A stretch of DNA of 64,000 nucleotides from Bacteroidota bacterium (GTDB lineage: Bacteria; Bacteroidota; Ignavibacteria; Ignavibacteriales; Melioribacteraceae), in assembly GCA_018818165.1 (NCBI GenBank), contig JAHISP010000070.1, positions 19,680-83,679 on the forward strand, given 5' to 3'. The position numbers and the translations under genes are program-made. The notes beneath the pieces are model-generated. The model saw nothing but the letters and a program-made list of their open reading frames with translations. It was not told the origin of the DNA and ran no database searches. How positions within the stretch are numbered: the first letter of the stretch is position 1; the number at the start of each line of letters is the position of its first letter. This document shows positions 53,999-62,853 of the stretch, one piece after another.

Positions 53999-54814
53999 CT
54001 AATTTGAAAAATTGTGAAAGCTGCTCATTATCACACTGGCAAGCATTAAGGATAATATTGAGAAAACAAATCCATAAATTGAAAACTTTGCAAAGCGCTT
54101 ACCAATAATTATTCGTTTTGATTTAAGGTAAATCCCAATTCCATATATTATTGTAACTAGAACTGTTAAAATAATTTTTGAATCAAAATAGCTAAATTCG
54201 GGAAAAGCAGAAGGGAGCCATGTCATACCGAGAATTACAGCAATTGAAAGCAAAGCAAATCCAATAATGATGGCATAAAAAGTTAATTTCTCCAAGATTT
54301 CGAGATTTGGCAGGCGTTTAAAAATAACCGAGAAATTATTAGACTTTATATTTTTGTATAACAATAAATACATAAAAGAATATGCTGCTGAAATTGAAAT
54401 AGCTGTAAATCCTAATATTGCAGTAATAACATGAGTTCCGAGCGGATAGTTCTGTAATACATGGTTTACTACATATACATCTTGAATAAATAATGATGAT
54501 TTAATTTGAAAAACCATTGCAAAAAATAGAATAAAAACACCAGTCCCTTTAATATCGCTCAATAGCTCAAGTAAGAAATAAGTGAAACTAATTGAAAATG
54601 CAATTAGTGAAAAAATTTCATATTGAGTTACAATTGGTAAATGTCCAAGAAAAAAAGTTCTTTCTACAAAATAAACTACATGGAAGATTAGGGTAATAAA
54701 AAGGGAAATACGTTTAATATTTTGCAGATAATTATTTTCAGAAAAGAAATCGTATAGATAACTTAGAAAAGTAATTATAAATAATACTAATAGTGAGTAT
54801 GACATTATTTGCAT
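53999..54814 (-). CDS. CcsA/HemX-like membrane protein
   Basis: A 271-residue membrane protein of the cytochrome c assembly (CcsA/CcmC/HemX) superfamily with about eight helices. His and Trp residues of the family lie in LIFHVVYFVERTFFLGHLP near 40 and in MTWLPSAF near 200. As in Bacillus hemX, it precedes hemA, and the B. subtilis homologue lowers HemA levels. It could instead export or load haem; its role here is inferred from position. It is the first gene of the operon. Two possible ATG starts are close together (54814 and 54805), without a clear ribosome site, so the start is uncertain. Confidence 0.82.
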   Translation of the reverse strand: MQIMSYSLLVLFIITFLSYLYDFFSENNYLQNIKRISLFITLIFHVVYFVERTFFLGHLPIVTQYEIFSLIAFSISFTYFLLELLSDIKGTGVFILFFAMVFQIKSSLFIQDVYVVNHVLQNYPLGTHVITAILGFTAISISAAYSFMYLLLYKNIKSNNFSVIFKRLPNLEILEKLTFYAIIIGFALLSIAVILGMTWLPSAFPEFSYFDSKIILTVLVTIIYGIGIYLKSKRIIIGKRFAKFSIYGFVFSILSLMLASVIMSSFHNFSN

Positions 54815-55112
54815 AGTTGAAACTTATTAAGGATTTTTTTAAAATTTAAAGTTCATGCTATTCTTTCTAAAAGTCAAATTAAATAAATATTTGCGGTTTT
54901 GTGATTTTTTTAAAGTTGTACTGAAATTTGAAAAATAATCTGTAATATAATTTACTCTTTAATTAATACGAATAAATTAACATTCATTTATAGTTATTTA
55001 ACGGGTTAATTCTCTTTTTATGACATTTTTAAAGAGTTATTGCATTGCTAATAAGTTTTATATTAAAAATTATTTTAATAAGTTGAACTATTAAAATATA
55101 ATTGGAAATAAT
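54815..55112. promoter_or_regulatory. Divergent promoter region, haem operon and pyrimidine-nucleoside phosphorylase
   Basis: Nearly 300 bp of very A+T-rich DNA between the first gene of the haem operon (minus) and the phosphorylase gene (plus). Both promoters must be here, but no definite -35/-10 or operator could be read. No Fur-like palindrome was seen in it. Confidence 0.45.
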
Positions 55113-56417
55113 ATGAACGCCATTGAAATAATTAAAAAGAAACGCGAAAAAAATGCTTTATCGAAAGAAGAGATAATTTTTCTAATAAATAACTACACAA
55201 AAGGGAAAATTCCAGACTACCAATTCTCCGCTTTTCTTATGGCAACATACTTAAATGGAATGACTGTTGAGGAAACTGCTGCTCTTACGGAAGCAATGCT
55301 ATATAGCGGAATTGTAATAAATTTGGATTCAATTAAGGGCGCAAAAGTTGACAAACATTCAACAGGTGGAGTTGGTGATAAAACTTCTTTAATTCTTGCT
55401 CCAATTGTTGCTGCAGCTGGAGTTAATGTTCCAATGATTTCTGGTCGTGGTTTAGGGCATACTGGAGGAACTTTAGATAAACTTGAATCTATTCCTGGAT
55501 TTAGAACTGACTTAAATTTAGCAGAGTACAAAAAAGTAATTAAAAAGTGTGGAACTGTTTTGGCCGGACAAACAAAAAACATTGCTCCCGCCGATAAATT
55601 AATTTATGCGCTTCGCGATGTTACTGCAACGGTTGAATCAATTCCGTTAATTACTGGAAGCATAATGAGCAAAAAATTAGCCGAAGGAATTGATGGACTT
55701 GTCCTCGATATCAAAACTGGAAGCGGTGCTTTTATGAAGGAATTGAAAGATGCAAAAGCACTTGCAAAATCTTTGATTAATACTGCAAAAGCATTTGATA
55801 AAAAAGTAATTGGAATAATTACAGATATGAATCAGCCACTCGGAAATTATATTGGAAATTGGCTTGAAGTTGTTGAATCTGTTGAAGCTTTGCAAGGGAA
55901 AGATATTCCAGATTTAATGACAGTTACTTATAAACTTTCTGGAGCTATGATTTATCTAGGAGGAAAAGCTTCCTCAATTGATGAAGGTGTTGAAATTTCA
56001 AAGGAAATGATTAAAAGTGGAAAAGCATTTGATAAATTTTTGGAAGTTGTAAAATTACAAAATGGAGAGACTTCTGTTTTGACCGATCTGCCAAAATATC
56101 CAAAATCAAAATATTCAGAAGATGTTGTTGCTTCAAAAAGTGGATACTTAAAAGAAGTTAATAATTACGAAGTTGGAATGTCTGCTTTACAACTTGGGGC
56201 AGGCAGATTAACAAAAGATGATATAATTGAGCCCAAAGCGGGAATTATTTTTAATGTTAAAATTGGCGATAAAGTAAAAAAAGGTGAAGTAATTGCAAAA
56301 TTATTTACTGATAAAAAGAAAGAAATTGATTCTGCAAAAAAACGAATTGAAAACTCGTTAACCTTTAGTTCAGAAACAGTTTCAAAGCCAAAATTGATAA
56401 AAACTATTATGAGATGA
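55113..56417 (+). CDS. Thymidine/pyrimidine-nucleoside phosphorylase
   Basis: A 434-residue phosphorylase that cleaves thymidine, deoxyuridine or uridine with phosphate. Family motifs: VDKHSTGGVGDKTSLILAP (about 83-101), the signature SGRGLGHTGGTLDKLESIPG (about 110-129) and VLDIKTGSGAFMKELKDA (about 197-214). The third domain near the C-terminus is a lipoyl-like fold (KAGIIFNVKIGDKVKKGEVI). Whether it is DeoA or Pdp type is not decided. GGAAAT lies before the ATG. The gene is single and has its own terminator. Confidence 0.94.
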   Translation: MNAIEIIKKKREKNALSKEEIIFLINNYTKGKIPDYQFSAFLMATYLNGMTVEETAALTEAMLYSGIVINLDSIKGAKVDKHSTGGVGDKTSLILAPIVAAAGVNVPMISGRGLGHTGGTLDKLESIPGFRTDLNLAEYKKVIKKCGTVLAGQTKNIAPADKLIYALRDVTATVESIPLITGSIMSKKLAEGIDGLVLDIKTGSGAFMKELKDAKALAKSLINTAKAFDKKVIGIITDMNQPLGNYIGNWLEVVESVEALQGKDIPDLMTVTYKLSGAMIYLGGKASSIDEGVEISKEMIKSGKAFDKFLEVVKLQNGETSVLTDLPKYPKSKYSEDVVASKSGYLKEVNNYEVGMSALQLGAGRLTKDDIIEPKAGIIFNVKIGDKVKKGEVIAKLFTDKKKEIDSAKKRIENSLTFSSETVSKPKLIKTIMR

Positions 56418-56419
56418 CA

Positions 56420-56457
56420 AAAAGCCCAACTTCAAAACAATGAAGTTGGGCTTTTTT
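56420..56457. terminator. Bidirectional terminator
   Basis: AAAAGCCCAACTTC (56420-56433) pairs with GAAGTTGGGCTTTT (56442-56455) over an 8-nt loop, followed by TT on the plus strand. It lies between the convergent phosphorylase and thioredoxin-like genes and has U-rich sequence on both sides. Confidence 0.92.
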
Positions 56458-56480
56458 AAGGATCTATTAAATTACAACTA

Positions 56481-56948
56481 TTACTTAATACCGTATGCAG
56501 CTTTTATATGTTGAATATAAGCAACTGGTCCACCTGGTTGGTAACCAGTTTGAAAAACTAACTTACCAGTTTTATCTAATAAAAGCACCGTTGGAAATCC
56601 TTGAACACCATATTTATTCATTTGCATTCGATTGTAATTTTTTACAAAATCAGTCTGTGGTGCATGAGGAAAATCTAGATTTACTAAAACCAAGTTATCT
56701 TTTGCAAAATTCGCAAAACCTTTTGTATCCAAAACTTCATTATTTAATTTAATACACCATTTACACCAATCAGAACCTGAAAATTGGACCAAAACTGGTT
56801 TGTTTTCTTTTTTCCCAATTTCAATTGCTTTTTCAACATTTGTGTGCCAAACTAAACCATTTTTTGAGGATTTATCATTAGCTTGGTTATTATTCGCACA
56901 TCCGATAAGAATGAATGTAGCGAGAAGTAATACTGATATTTTCTTCAC
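56481..56948 (-). CDS. Thioredoxin-fold lipoprotein
   Basis: A 155-residue lipoprotein: lipobox Cys17 (FILIGCANN), then a thioredoxin domain with the active-site CKWC in VQFSGSDWCKWCIKLNN (about 54-70). FPTVLLLDKTGKL near 118 contains the cis-proline. Proteins of this type reduce or form disulfides in the periplasm. The start is GTG at 56948, fixed by the perfect AAAGGAG 7 nt upstream. It is a single gene, with no redox partner adjacent. Confidence 0.9.
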   Translation of the reverse strand: MKKISVLLLATFILIGCANNNQANDKSSKNGLVWHTNVEKAIEIGKKENKPVLVQFSGSDWCKWCIKLNNEVLDTKGFANFAKDNLVLVNLDFPHAPQTDFVKNYNRMQMNKYGVQGFPTVLLLDKTGKLVFQTGYQPGGPVAYIQHIKAAYGIK

Positions 56949-57157
56949 GTAAAGCTCCTTTGTTTTATTATTTTATAATTTGTTTCAAATATAGTAATCA
57001 ATATAATTAGTTGTTAGTATAAAGTTTTGTCGTTTAGTTTACAATTCTTAATTAAAATTGTTCCTTGGTTTTAATTTTAATTTTTGCAAACAAATGCTTG
57101 TTAGATGTTCGATGTGTGTTTTGGTTTCTAAATTGTTTGTGATTAGTTTTTTGAAAT
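56949..57157. other. A+T-rich spacer upstream of the thioredoxin-like gene
   Basis: No gene or other structure was seen between the GTG of the thioredoxin-like gene and the hairpin repeat at 57158. The promoter for the minus-strand thioredoxin-like gene should lie here. Confidence 0.4.
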
Positions 57158-57187
57158 GCACAGATTGCTAATCTGTGCTACGAAATC
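57158..57187. repeat. Hairpin repeat with CTACGAAATC tail, copy 2
   Basis: GCACAGATT (57158-57166), loop GCT, AATCTGTGC (57170-57178) is a perfect 9-bp hairpin followed by CTACGAAATC (57178-57187). The tail overlaps the stop codon and last codons of the 107-aa gene (57178-57501), so part of that C-terminus is encoded by the repeat. Copy 1 is at 782-810. Confidence 0.7.
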
Positions 57188-57501
57188 TCATTCCATTTTT
57201 CATCAATAACTTCCATTTTGCTACGTAGTTTCTCGGGAGTTTCACCAATTTTGGAAATTTTAATTTCAGGTTTATCGGACGGTTGGTAAAACGGAACTTT
57301 TAGATAAACACATTTATTATTAATTTCGATAATTCCAACTTCGTTGTGAGTTCTGCTGTGGATAATTTTTTCGTTTCCATTTTCATCTTTCTTAATTATT
57401 TCAGTTGAATTTGGAAACGAATTAAAGTGGTTTTCTGCTTCAATGAAATCAGAAAATTCAAATATTCCATTAGCTAAGTTTTTTACTAAATAACCTTTCA
57501 T
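57178..57501 (-). CDS. Conserved-looking hypothetical protein, 107 aa
   Basis: No family recognised. A small soluble protein starting MKGYLVKNLANGIFEFSDFI, with alternating charged and hydrophobic strands (IIEINNKCVYLKVPFYQP). No signal or membrane segment. It starts 3 nt after the stop of the BI-1 gene, so the two are translationally coupled. Its last residues come from a repeat that overlaps the stop codon. A role with the BI-1 protein is suggested only by position. Confidence 0.65.
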   Translation of the reverse strand: MKGYLVKNLANGIFEFSDFIEAENHFNSFPNSTEIIKKDENGNEKIIHSRTHNEVGIIEINNKCVYLKVPFYQPSDKPEIKISKIGETPEKLRSKMEVIDEKWNEIS

Positions 57502-57504
57502 TTA

Positions 57505-58197
57505 CTATTTTCTATCGCCAAGAATTCTTAACAGCATTAAAAATAAATTAATAAAATCGAGATATAAAGTTAAAGCTCCCATTATTGCCATTTTTTGCGT
57601 TGTTTGAACTCCTTCAACAACAGCTCCCATTTTTTTTATTTTCTGAGTATCATAAGCTGTTAATCCAACAAATAATAAAACGCCAACATAAGAGATAATC
57701 CAATACATAGTTCCATTTGCCCAGAAAATATTAATAACAGAGGCAATTATTAAACCGATTAAACCCATTTGAAGATAACTTCCCATTGTGGTTAAATCGC
57801 GTTTAGTAAAATATCCATAAGCACTCATTGCACTAAAAGTAAGCGCGGTTGTAAAAAATGTGGAGGCAACTGAAGCACCAGTATAAACTAGCAACAGGAG
57901 CGAAAGGGTTATTCCGTTAAGAACAGAATAAATTACAAAAGCCGCTGTTGCTGTTTCTGCACTCATTTTTTGAATACGTGCCGAGAGGTAAATTACAAGT
58001 CCAAATTCTGCAATTAGCAGACCAAAAAACAAAATACTATTTGAAGCTAGTGCATAAACAAGTGATTCTGAACTTGCAACAAAATAAGCAGTTATTGCAG
58101 TAAGAAAAAGTCCAATTCCCATCCATCTATAAACTTTTCCAATAAAAGTTCTTTCTTCAATTTGCTCAATTGAAAGGGTCATTATTTCTGATGACAT
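57505..58197 (-). CDS. Bax inhibitor-1/YccA family membrane protein
   Basis: A 230-residue protein with seven membrane helices (about 28-48, 53-72, 83-104, 108-128, 138-158, 165-182, 203-222). The family features RTFIGKVYRWMGIGLFLTAI at the start, YFTKRDLTTMGSYLQMGLIG, and ALTLYLDFINLFLMLLRILG at the end are present. Bacterial BI-1/YetJ homologues behave as pH-dependent calcium leak channels; YccA interacts with FtsH. GGAGA precedes the ATG. Confidence 0.93.
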   Translation of the reverse strand: MSSEIMTLSIEQIEERTFIGKVYRWMGIGLFLTAITAYFVASSESLVYALASNSILFFGLLIAEFGLVIYLSARIQKMSAETATAAFVIYSVLNGITLSLLLLVYTGASVASTFFTTALTFSAMSAYGYFTKRDLTTMGSYLQMGLIGLIIASVINIFWANGTMYWIISYVGVLLFVGLTAYDTQKIKKMGAVVEGVQTTQKMAIMGALTLYLDFINLFLMLLRILGDRK

Positions 58198-58283
58198 ATT
58201 ATCTCCATTTATAAAATTTTGTTTTAATTAGATGATTCAAATCCAAATCGGTTCTAAAGCATGAAATTTATTTTGTTCCAGAA

Positions 58284-59027
58284 TTAGAAAAAATTGGGTG
58301 AATGCCGCTTTAATTCTTTGTCCAGTTTTTTTGAATTTTGGCATACCTTTTCTAGATGTGCCCAAAAATATTTACTGTGGTTTTTGTGAATTGTATGTGC
58401 AAGTTCGTGTAAAATTACATAATCAATTAACTCATAAGGAGTTTTCATTAAGTGAATATTAAAATTTAAATTGTTCTTACCCGAACAGCTTCCCCAGCGT
58501 GTTTTCATGTTTTTCAAAAAAACATTGTTGTAACTAAAACCAAACTCTGCCGCAAGTTCGGCAACGCGATTTGGAATATAATCTTTTGCCTCAAATCGTA
58601 ATGTTTCGACAATGCCAAATTTGATTATATCTTGAATTTCAGATGAGTAAACGTCCTTATTATTTGCAATTTCAATATGAATTAATGAATCAGTAATTTT
58701 TATCCGAGTTTTTTTAAAGGAACTTTGTTCAATAAGCAAGCTATGAAATTTTGTTTCATATTTTGTTAGTCCATCAAATACAATTTGGTTTTTCTCAATC
58801 TTTTCAATTTTTGGAAGGTGTTTAATTATCCAATCTTTTTTACTTTTCGCAAATTGTTCACCTTCAAAAAAGCTTACTCTTTTGGGAATAGTAACCGAAA
58901 TGCCAGCGTTTGGTTTAATTCTAATTGAAAGGTATTTAGCAACAGCACTTTTTTTGATAATTACCTTTCCAATGGAATCTATAATAATTTCCTTTTCGTT
59001 TGTAAATAGTTGTTTCTTAAAAATCAA
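58284..59027 (-). CDS. YgjP-like zinc metallopeptidase (M48/SprT-like)
   Basis: A 247-residue protein of the YgjP/DUF45 metallopeptidase group. The zinc site is HELAHTIHKNHSKYFW (about 216-231), with HExxH plus a third histidine. KNMKTRWGSCSGKNNLNFNI (about 175-194) is the diagnostic preceding block, and the N-terminal half is a beta-rich domain (SIRIKPNAGISVTIPKRV). The start is uncertain: TTG at 59027 is used because no ATG gives a full-length protein. Substrates are unknown; the group is linked to restriction-modification or protein quality-control contexts elsewhere, but not here. Confidence 0.85.
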   Translation of the reverse strand: MIFKKQLFTNEKEIIIDSIGKVIIKKSAVAKYLSIRIKPNAGISVTIPKRVSFFEGEQFAKSKKDWIIKHLPKIEKIEKNQIVFDGLTKYETKFHSLLIEQSSFKKTRIKITDSLIHIEIANNKDVYSSEIQDIIKFGIVETLRFEAKDYIPNRVAELAAEFGFSYNNVFLKNMKTRWGSCSGKNNLNFNIHLMKTPYELIDYVILHELAHTIHKNHSKYFWAHLEKVCQNSKKLDKELKRHSPNFF

Positions 59028-59044
59028 ACTTAGCCAGCCTTAAT

Positions 59045-59134
59045 TTAATTTGTTTTTTTTCGAATATAATTTACGAACGAAATTATTATGACAAAAGCGA
59101 TTATAAATAGGATGATTATTATTATTAAAATCAT
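59045..59134 (-). CDS. Possible 29-aa single-helix membrane peptide
   Basis: ATG at 59134 opens a 29-residue frame (MILIIIIILFIIAFVIIISF, then VNYIRKKTN) with one Ile-rich helix and a basic C-terminus. It lies 17 nt upstream of the YgjP-like gene. No ribosome binding site is visible, and A+T-rich DNA produces such frames by chance, so it is only a candidate. Confidence 0.2.
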   Translation of the reverse strand: MILIIIIILFIIAFVIIISFVNYIRKKTN

Positions 59135-59176
59135 AGTAAAATAGCAGTAATATTAAAAAAACATAAGTAAATATTA

Positions 59177-60331
59177 ATGAAGTTAGAAAGCGAAATAGTG
59201 GAAAGATTAATTGAAAACAATTCAATTATTGATTCATCTCATGATAGAGCTAGTGATGCAACAGTAGCTTATCAAAGCGAAGTAGTAGATACATTTTTTA
59301 TGGTAAAACCTTTTATAGATGATGTAAACCATTTGTACGCTATTTTAAACAAACAAAGACAAATGGTTTATTTAAATAAATTAACAAAAACATTTTTTAA
59401 GAACGATAACCTCATTGGTCAACGAATTGGCGAAGCAATATTTTGTGTGCATGCAACTGAAGAAATTGGTGGTTGCGGAAATAGTGAAAGTTGTGTTGAA
59501 TGCGGTGCTTTTAATGCAATTCTAAATAGTCGTAAATTTGGAACAGATAAAAAAGAATGCAGAATAACATCAACCAATAATATGGTTTATGATTTAGACA
59601 TATGGGCTAAAATAATTGATATTGATAATACAAGTTATACTCTTATATCTATAACTGATATTAGTGGCGAAAAAAGAAGGAAAGTTTTAGAGCGTTTATT
59701 TTTCCACGATGTATTAAATACAGCTGGAAGCTTAAGAAATTTTTTGGAGTTAATGCAGGATTCAACACCTGAAGAGACTGCCGAAATTGCCAAATTATCG
59801 TTAGAAATTTCAAACACATTAATTGACGAGTTAAAAGGACAAAGGATGCTAGGTCTTGCCGAAGATTCTAAGCTTGTTCTTGATGTAACTGAGTTTGATT
59901 CATATTCCGCATTTTATGAAATTCTAAAAACCTACAATAATGGATATTTTTGCGAAAAAGTAACTCTTGAATTACTAAACTATGGCGTAAATGAAGTAAA
60001 AATAAAAACTGATAAAACACTACTTAAACGCATATTAGGTAATCTCACAAAAAACGCATTGGAAGCCAGCCTAAAAGGAGGCAAAGTTACGCTTTCCATT
60101 GAAGAATTTGATTCGACAATTGTTTTTAGTGTTAACAATACAACCTATATTCCAAGAGAAATTCAGTTGCAAATATTTCAAAGATCTTTTTCAACAAAAG
60201 GAAATGATAGGGGAATAGGAACATATAGTGTTAAATTATTAACTGAAAAGTATTTATTGGGTGATGTCTCATTTTTTTCAACCGAAGAATTTGGGACAAC
60301 ATTTTACATTACACTTCCAAAAGAGATTTAG
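59177..60331 (+). CDS. PAS sensor histidine kinase with Cys/His cluster
   Basis: A 384-residue soluble sensor. A PAS-like domain (about 50-165) contains an unusual metal-like cluster: Cys90-Val-His92, then GGCG (Cys100), Cys106 and Cys109. The dimerisation helix carries the phospho-acceptor His176 in FFHDVLNTAGSLRNFLELM. The ATPase domain has the N-box LGNLTKNALEAS (about 285-296), GDRGIGTYSVKLLTEKY near 347 (G-box) and TTFYITLP. No membrane helix, so it senses an intracellular signal, plausibly a metal, haem or Fe-S redox state; this is inferred from the cysteines. No response regulator gene is adjacent. Confidence 0.87.
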   Translation: MKLESEIVERLIENNSIIDSSHDRASDATVAYQSEVVDTFFMVKPFIDDVNHLYAILNKQRQMVYLNKLTKTFFKNDNLIGQRIGEAIFCVHATEEIGGCGNSESCVECGAFNAILNSRKFGTDKKECRITSTNNMVYDLDIWAKIIDIDNTSYTLISITDISGEKRRKVLERLFFHDVLNTAGSLRNFLELMQDSTPEETAEIAKLSLEISNTLIDELKGQRMLGLAEDSKLVLDVTEFDSYSAFYEILKTYNNGYFCEKVTLELLNYGVNEVKIKTDKTLLKRILGNLTKNALEASLKGGKVTLSIEEFDSTIVFSVNNTTYIPREIQLQIFQRSFSTKGNDRGIGTYSVKLLTEKYLLGDVSFFSTEEFGTTFYITLPKEI

Positions 60332-61378
60332 CTATTTTTTATAATTTTTAATTGAGGATTCATCACCCATCATTAATCCAAAATGTTTTGTTTCATCCAT
60401 ATTATCAAAAATGATTTTAATTGTCATTGTTAATGGAGTTGCCAAAAGCATTCCAACAGTTCCTAAAACCCATCCCCAAAATATCAATGAAATAAATACT
60501 ATTAATGGTGAAAGACCAAGATTTCTACCCATTAATCGTGGTTCAATTATATTACCAATAATTACATTTATAAACAAAAAAGCTATGGCAACTACTATTG
60601 CCGTTGGAAATCCAAATTGAATTAAACCCAATAATATTACTGGTATTGCCGCAATAATTGAACCAATATTTGGAATAAAATTCAACAAAAATGCCAAAAA
60701 GCCCCAAAGTAAAGGAAAATCTATTCCAATAATTGTTAAAGACACAGAAACCAAAATTCCCGTTACTAAACTTGTTAAAGCTTTTGTTCCAAAATAGGAA
60801 TTTAAGTTTTGCACTATTTTACTTACCCTTAAAAGTGAATTTTTATTAATAAGGGTCATCTTTTTTTCAAAAATGGAAATTTCGAGCAACATAAAAATTA
60901 CTACCAACAATATTATAAACGAGTTACTCATTAAATTGCCGAAGCCAGTAAATATACTTCCTGCAAACTCCATAATTACACCAGCATTAAGATATTCGGC
61001 AATATCAAATTTCATATCCATCCAACCGTTTTCTCTGGCAAATTGATTAAACCCATTCCAAAAAATTGTAAATCGCTCTTCATAAAAAGGAATTTTTTCC
61101 GTAAAACTTGCAACCGACGCACCAATTAACCCAAAAATTGTAAATGTGATTACTGCAATTCCAATAATTACAATTGTTAACGCAAGTGAAATGTGAAGAC
61201 CTTTTTTTTGCAACCAGTTAAAAGGACCATAAAAAATAGCAGTTATAAATAAAGATAAAAAGAATGGAGTTATTAGTCCCGCAGCTTCTCGCAAACCAGA
61301 AATAACAACAACTACTGCTGCTAAAATAATCCAAAACTTGACTCCAAATTGCGAAAATATTTTTTCTTTCTGTTCCAT
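60332..61378 (-). CDS. AI-2E-family transporter
   Basis: A 348-residue membrane protein of the TqsA/YdiK/PurR-like AI-2E exporter family, about eight helices. A two-helix start (about 15-55) leads to helices around 65-90 and 155-178. The most conserved block is in the C-terminal half, FLLNFIPNIGSIIAAIPVIL (about 232-251), and later LVIFVSLIFWGWVLG-like and VGMLLATPLTM (about 308-318). Members move autoinducer-2, sodium or unknown compounds. Its stop abuts the kinase stop (60331/60332). GGAAAG precedes the ATG. Confidence 0.9.
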   Translation of the reverse strand: MEQKEKIFSQFGVKFWIILAAVVVVISGLREAAGLITPFFLSLFITAIFYGPFNWLQKKGLHISLALTIVIIGIAVITFTIFGLIGASVASFTEKIPFYEERFTIFWNGFNQFARENGWMDMKFDIAEYLNAGVIMEFAGSIFTGFGNLMSNSFIILLVVIFMLLEISIFEKKMTLINKNSLLRVSKIVQNLNSYFGTKALTSLVTGILVSVSLTIIGIDFPLLWGFLAFLLNFIPNIGSIIAAIPVILLGLIQFGFPTAIVVAIAFLFINVIIGNIIEPRLMGRNLGLSPLIVFISLIFWGWVLGTVGMLLATPLTMTIKIIFDNMDETKHFGLMMGDESSIKNYKK

Positions 61379-61587
61379 TTTCTTTCCATAAAAATTCAGA
61401 AATTAAATTTAGGTTAATTTCTGAATTTATTTAACTAAAATATTAGTCCACTGCACAAATCTTTTACGTTTCAAACGAAGAAAGAAATCTTGTTTTCTTA
61501 CAAAACAGAAGATAATTTCACACAACATGCAATTACTTTTAGCTTTTTAAGATAATCTCCCAAAACCTAAATTCGTTTTCAACACTT
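61379..61587. other. A+T-rich spacer
   Basis: About 210 bp between the AI-2E gene and the ABC-2 permease 3' end (both minus). No gene or clear terminator was found; the AI-2E promoter should lie here. Confidence 0.4.
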
Positions 61588-62853
61588 TTAATATTTATAC
61601 TTTAGCCATTTTATTACTTCCGCCCACGATGGTCTTTTACCAGTCATCATAATTCCAACACGATAAATTTTACCCGCAATTGGAAATATTGCAAATACTG
61701 TGGCAATATTTACTAGTGTAGATAAAATAATTTGCCAAAGTGGAACATCAACCATTGCCATTTTAGCTGGCATTACAATAATAGCAGAAAATGGCAGCAT
61801 TGAAGCAATAGACGCAACTGGATTACTTGGATTTTCAATCATAGACATTGCAATAAAAAATGGAATCATAATTAAAAGCATTATTGGCCACATTCCAGAT
61901 TGTGCGTCTTGTGGATTTTCAAAAATTGAGCCAACTGTTGCAAAAAGTCCAACAAAAATTAAAAGTCCTAAGAAAAAGTTAATTAGCAAATAGGCAACTT
62001 GTAGAAATGTTATATCTATTGTTAAATTATTTGGTAACATGAACCACGATGTTGAAGCAACAAGAATTACGGGTGAAATCCAGATTGCCATTTGCAAAAG
62101 TCCAGTAATTGCAGCGCCAAGAATTTTTCCAATCATCAATTCCTTGCTTGTAACTGACGATAAAAGAACCTCAACAATTCTATTTGATTTTTCTTGAATA
62201 ACCGTTTGCATCACCATTGAGCCCATCATTAACAAACTGATGTATAACAAAAACGAAAACAGGTATGAAAGTATAAGATTTCCATAACCTTCTTCTTTAA
62301 TGTCTTCACCTTCAGTTATTTTGTAACTGGAAATATCAACAGACATGCGGGCATATTGCAATTCTTCTGTTGGAATATTTTTAGACTGGAAATATTCCTC
62401 AACCAACACGCGGTTTATTGGATTATCAATGCGTTCTAACAAGCGCATATTTTTTGGAGTTTTGGAATAATATTGAATTTTTTTGTTTTCTAAAGCAGAA
62501 TTGGGAATAAAAATAATTCCTGTAATTTTTTCGCTTAATAATTCTTTCTGTTTAGCTTTTACATAATCATCAAACTTTAATTGCGACATTGAGCTAATCA
62601 TTGGAATTACAGTGCTATCCTTAATAAAATTAGATTCACCAATTACATTTTTTAATCCGTTTGCAATAGTTTCTGATTCAGCAATTATTTCAACAACACT
62701 TTTTTCAGAATCGAAACTCATTATAAATGTTTGAACTCCAATAATTCCAAACATAAAAACAGGAAGCAAAATGGTCATTATTATAAATGCTTTTGATAAA
62801 AGTTTTTCGCGAAGCTCTCTTTTAATAAGGGCAATAACTCTATAGTTAAACAT
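61588..62853 (-). CDS. ABC-2 type permease (NatB-like)
   Basis: A 421-residue permease. First helix at about 20-42, a large extracytoplasmic domain (about 45-190), then five helices in the C-terminal half (about 205-230, 250-275, 285-310, 320-340, 375-400). The EKSNRIVEVLLSSVTSKELM block (about 228-247) is diagnostic of ABC-2/NatB transporters. The partner ATPase is encoded just upstream, with its stop overlapping this start by 8 nt. The substrate is unknown (sodium or antibiotic export in relatives). Confidence 0.92.
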   Translation of the reverse strand: MFNYRVIALIKRELREKLLSKAFIIMTILLPVFMFGIIGVQTFIMSFDSEKSVVEIIAESETIANGLKNVIGESNFIKDSTVIPMISSMSQLKFDDYVKAKQKELLSEKITGIIFIPNSALENKKIQYYSKTPKNMRLLERIDNPINRVLVEEYFQSKNIPTEELQYARMSVDISSYKITEGEDIKEEGYGNLILSYLFSFLLYISLLMMGSMVMQTVIQEKSNRIVEVLLSSVTSKELMIGKILGAAITGLLQMAIWISPVILVASTSWFMLPNNLTIDITFLQVAYLLINFFLGLLIFVGLFATVGSIFENPQDAQSGMWPIMLLIMIPFFIAMSMIENPSNPVASIASMLPFSAIIVMPAKMAMVDVPLWQIILSTLVNIATVFAIFPIAGKIYRVGIMMTGKRPSWAEVIKWLKYKY

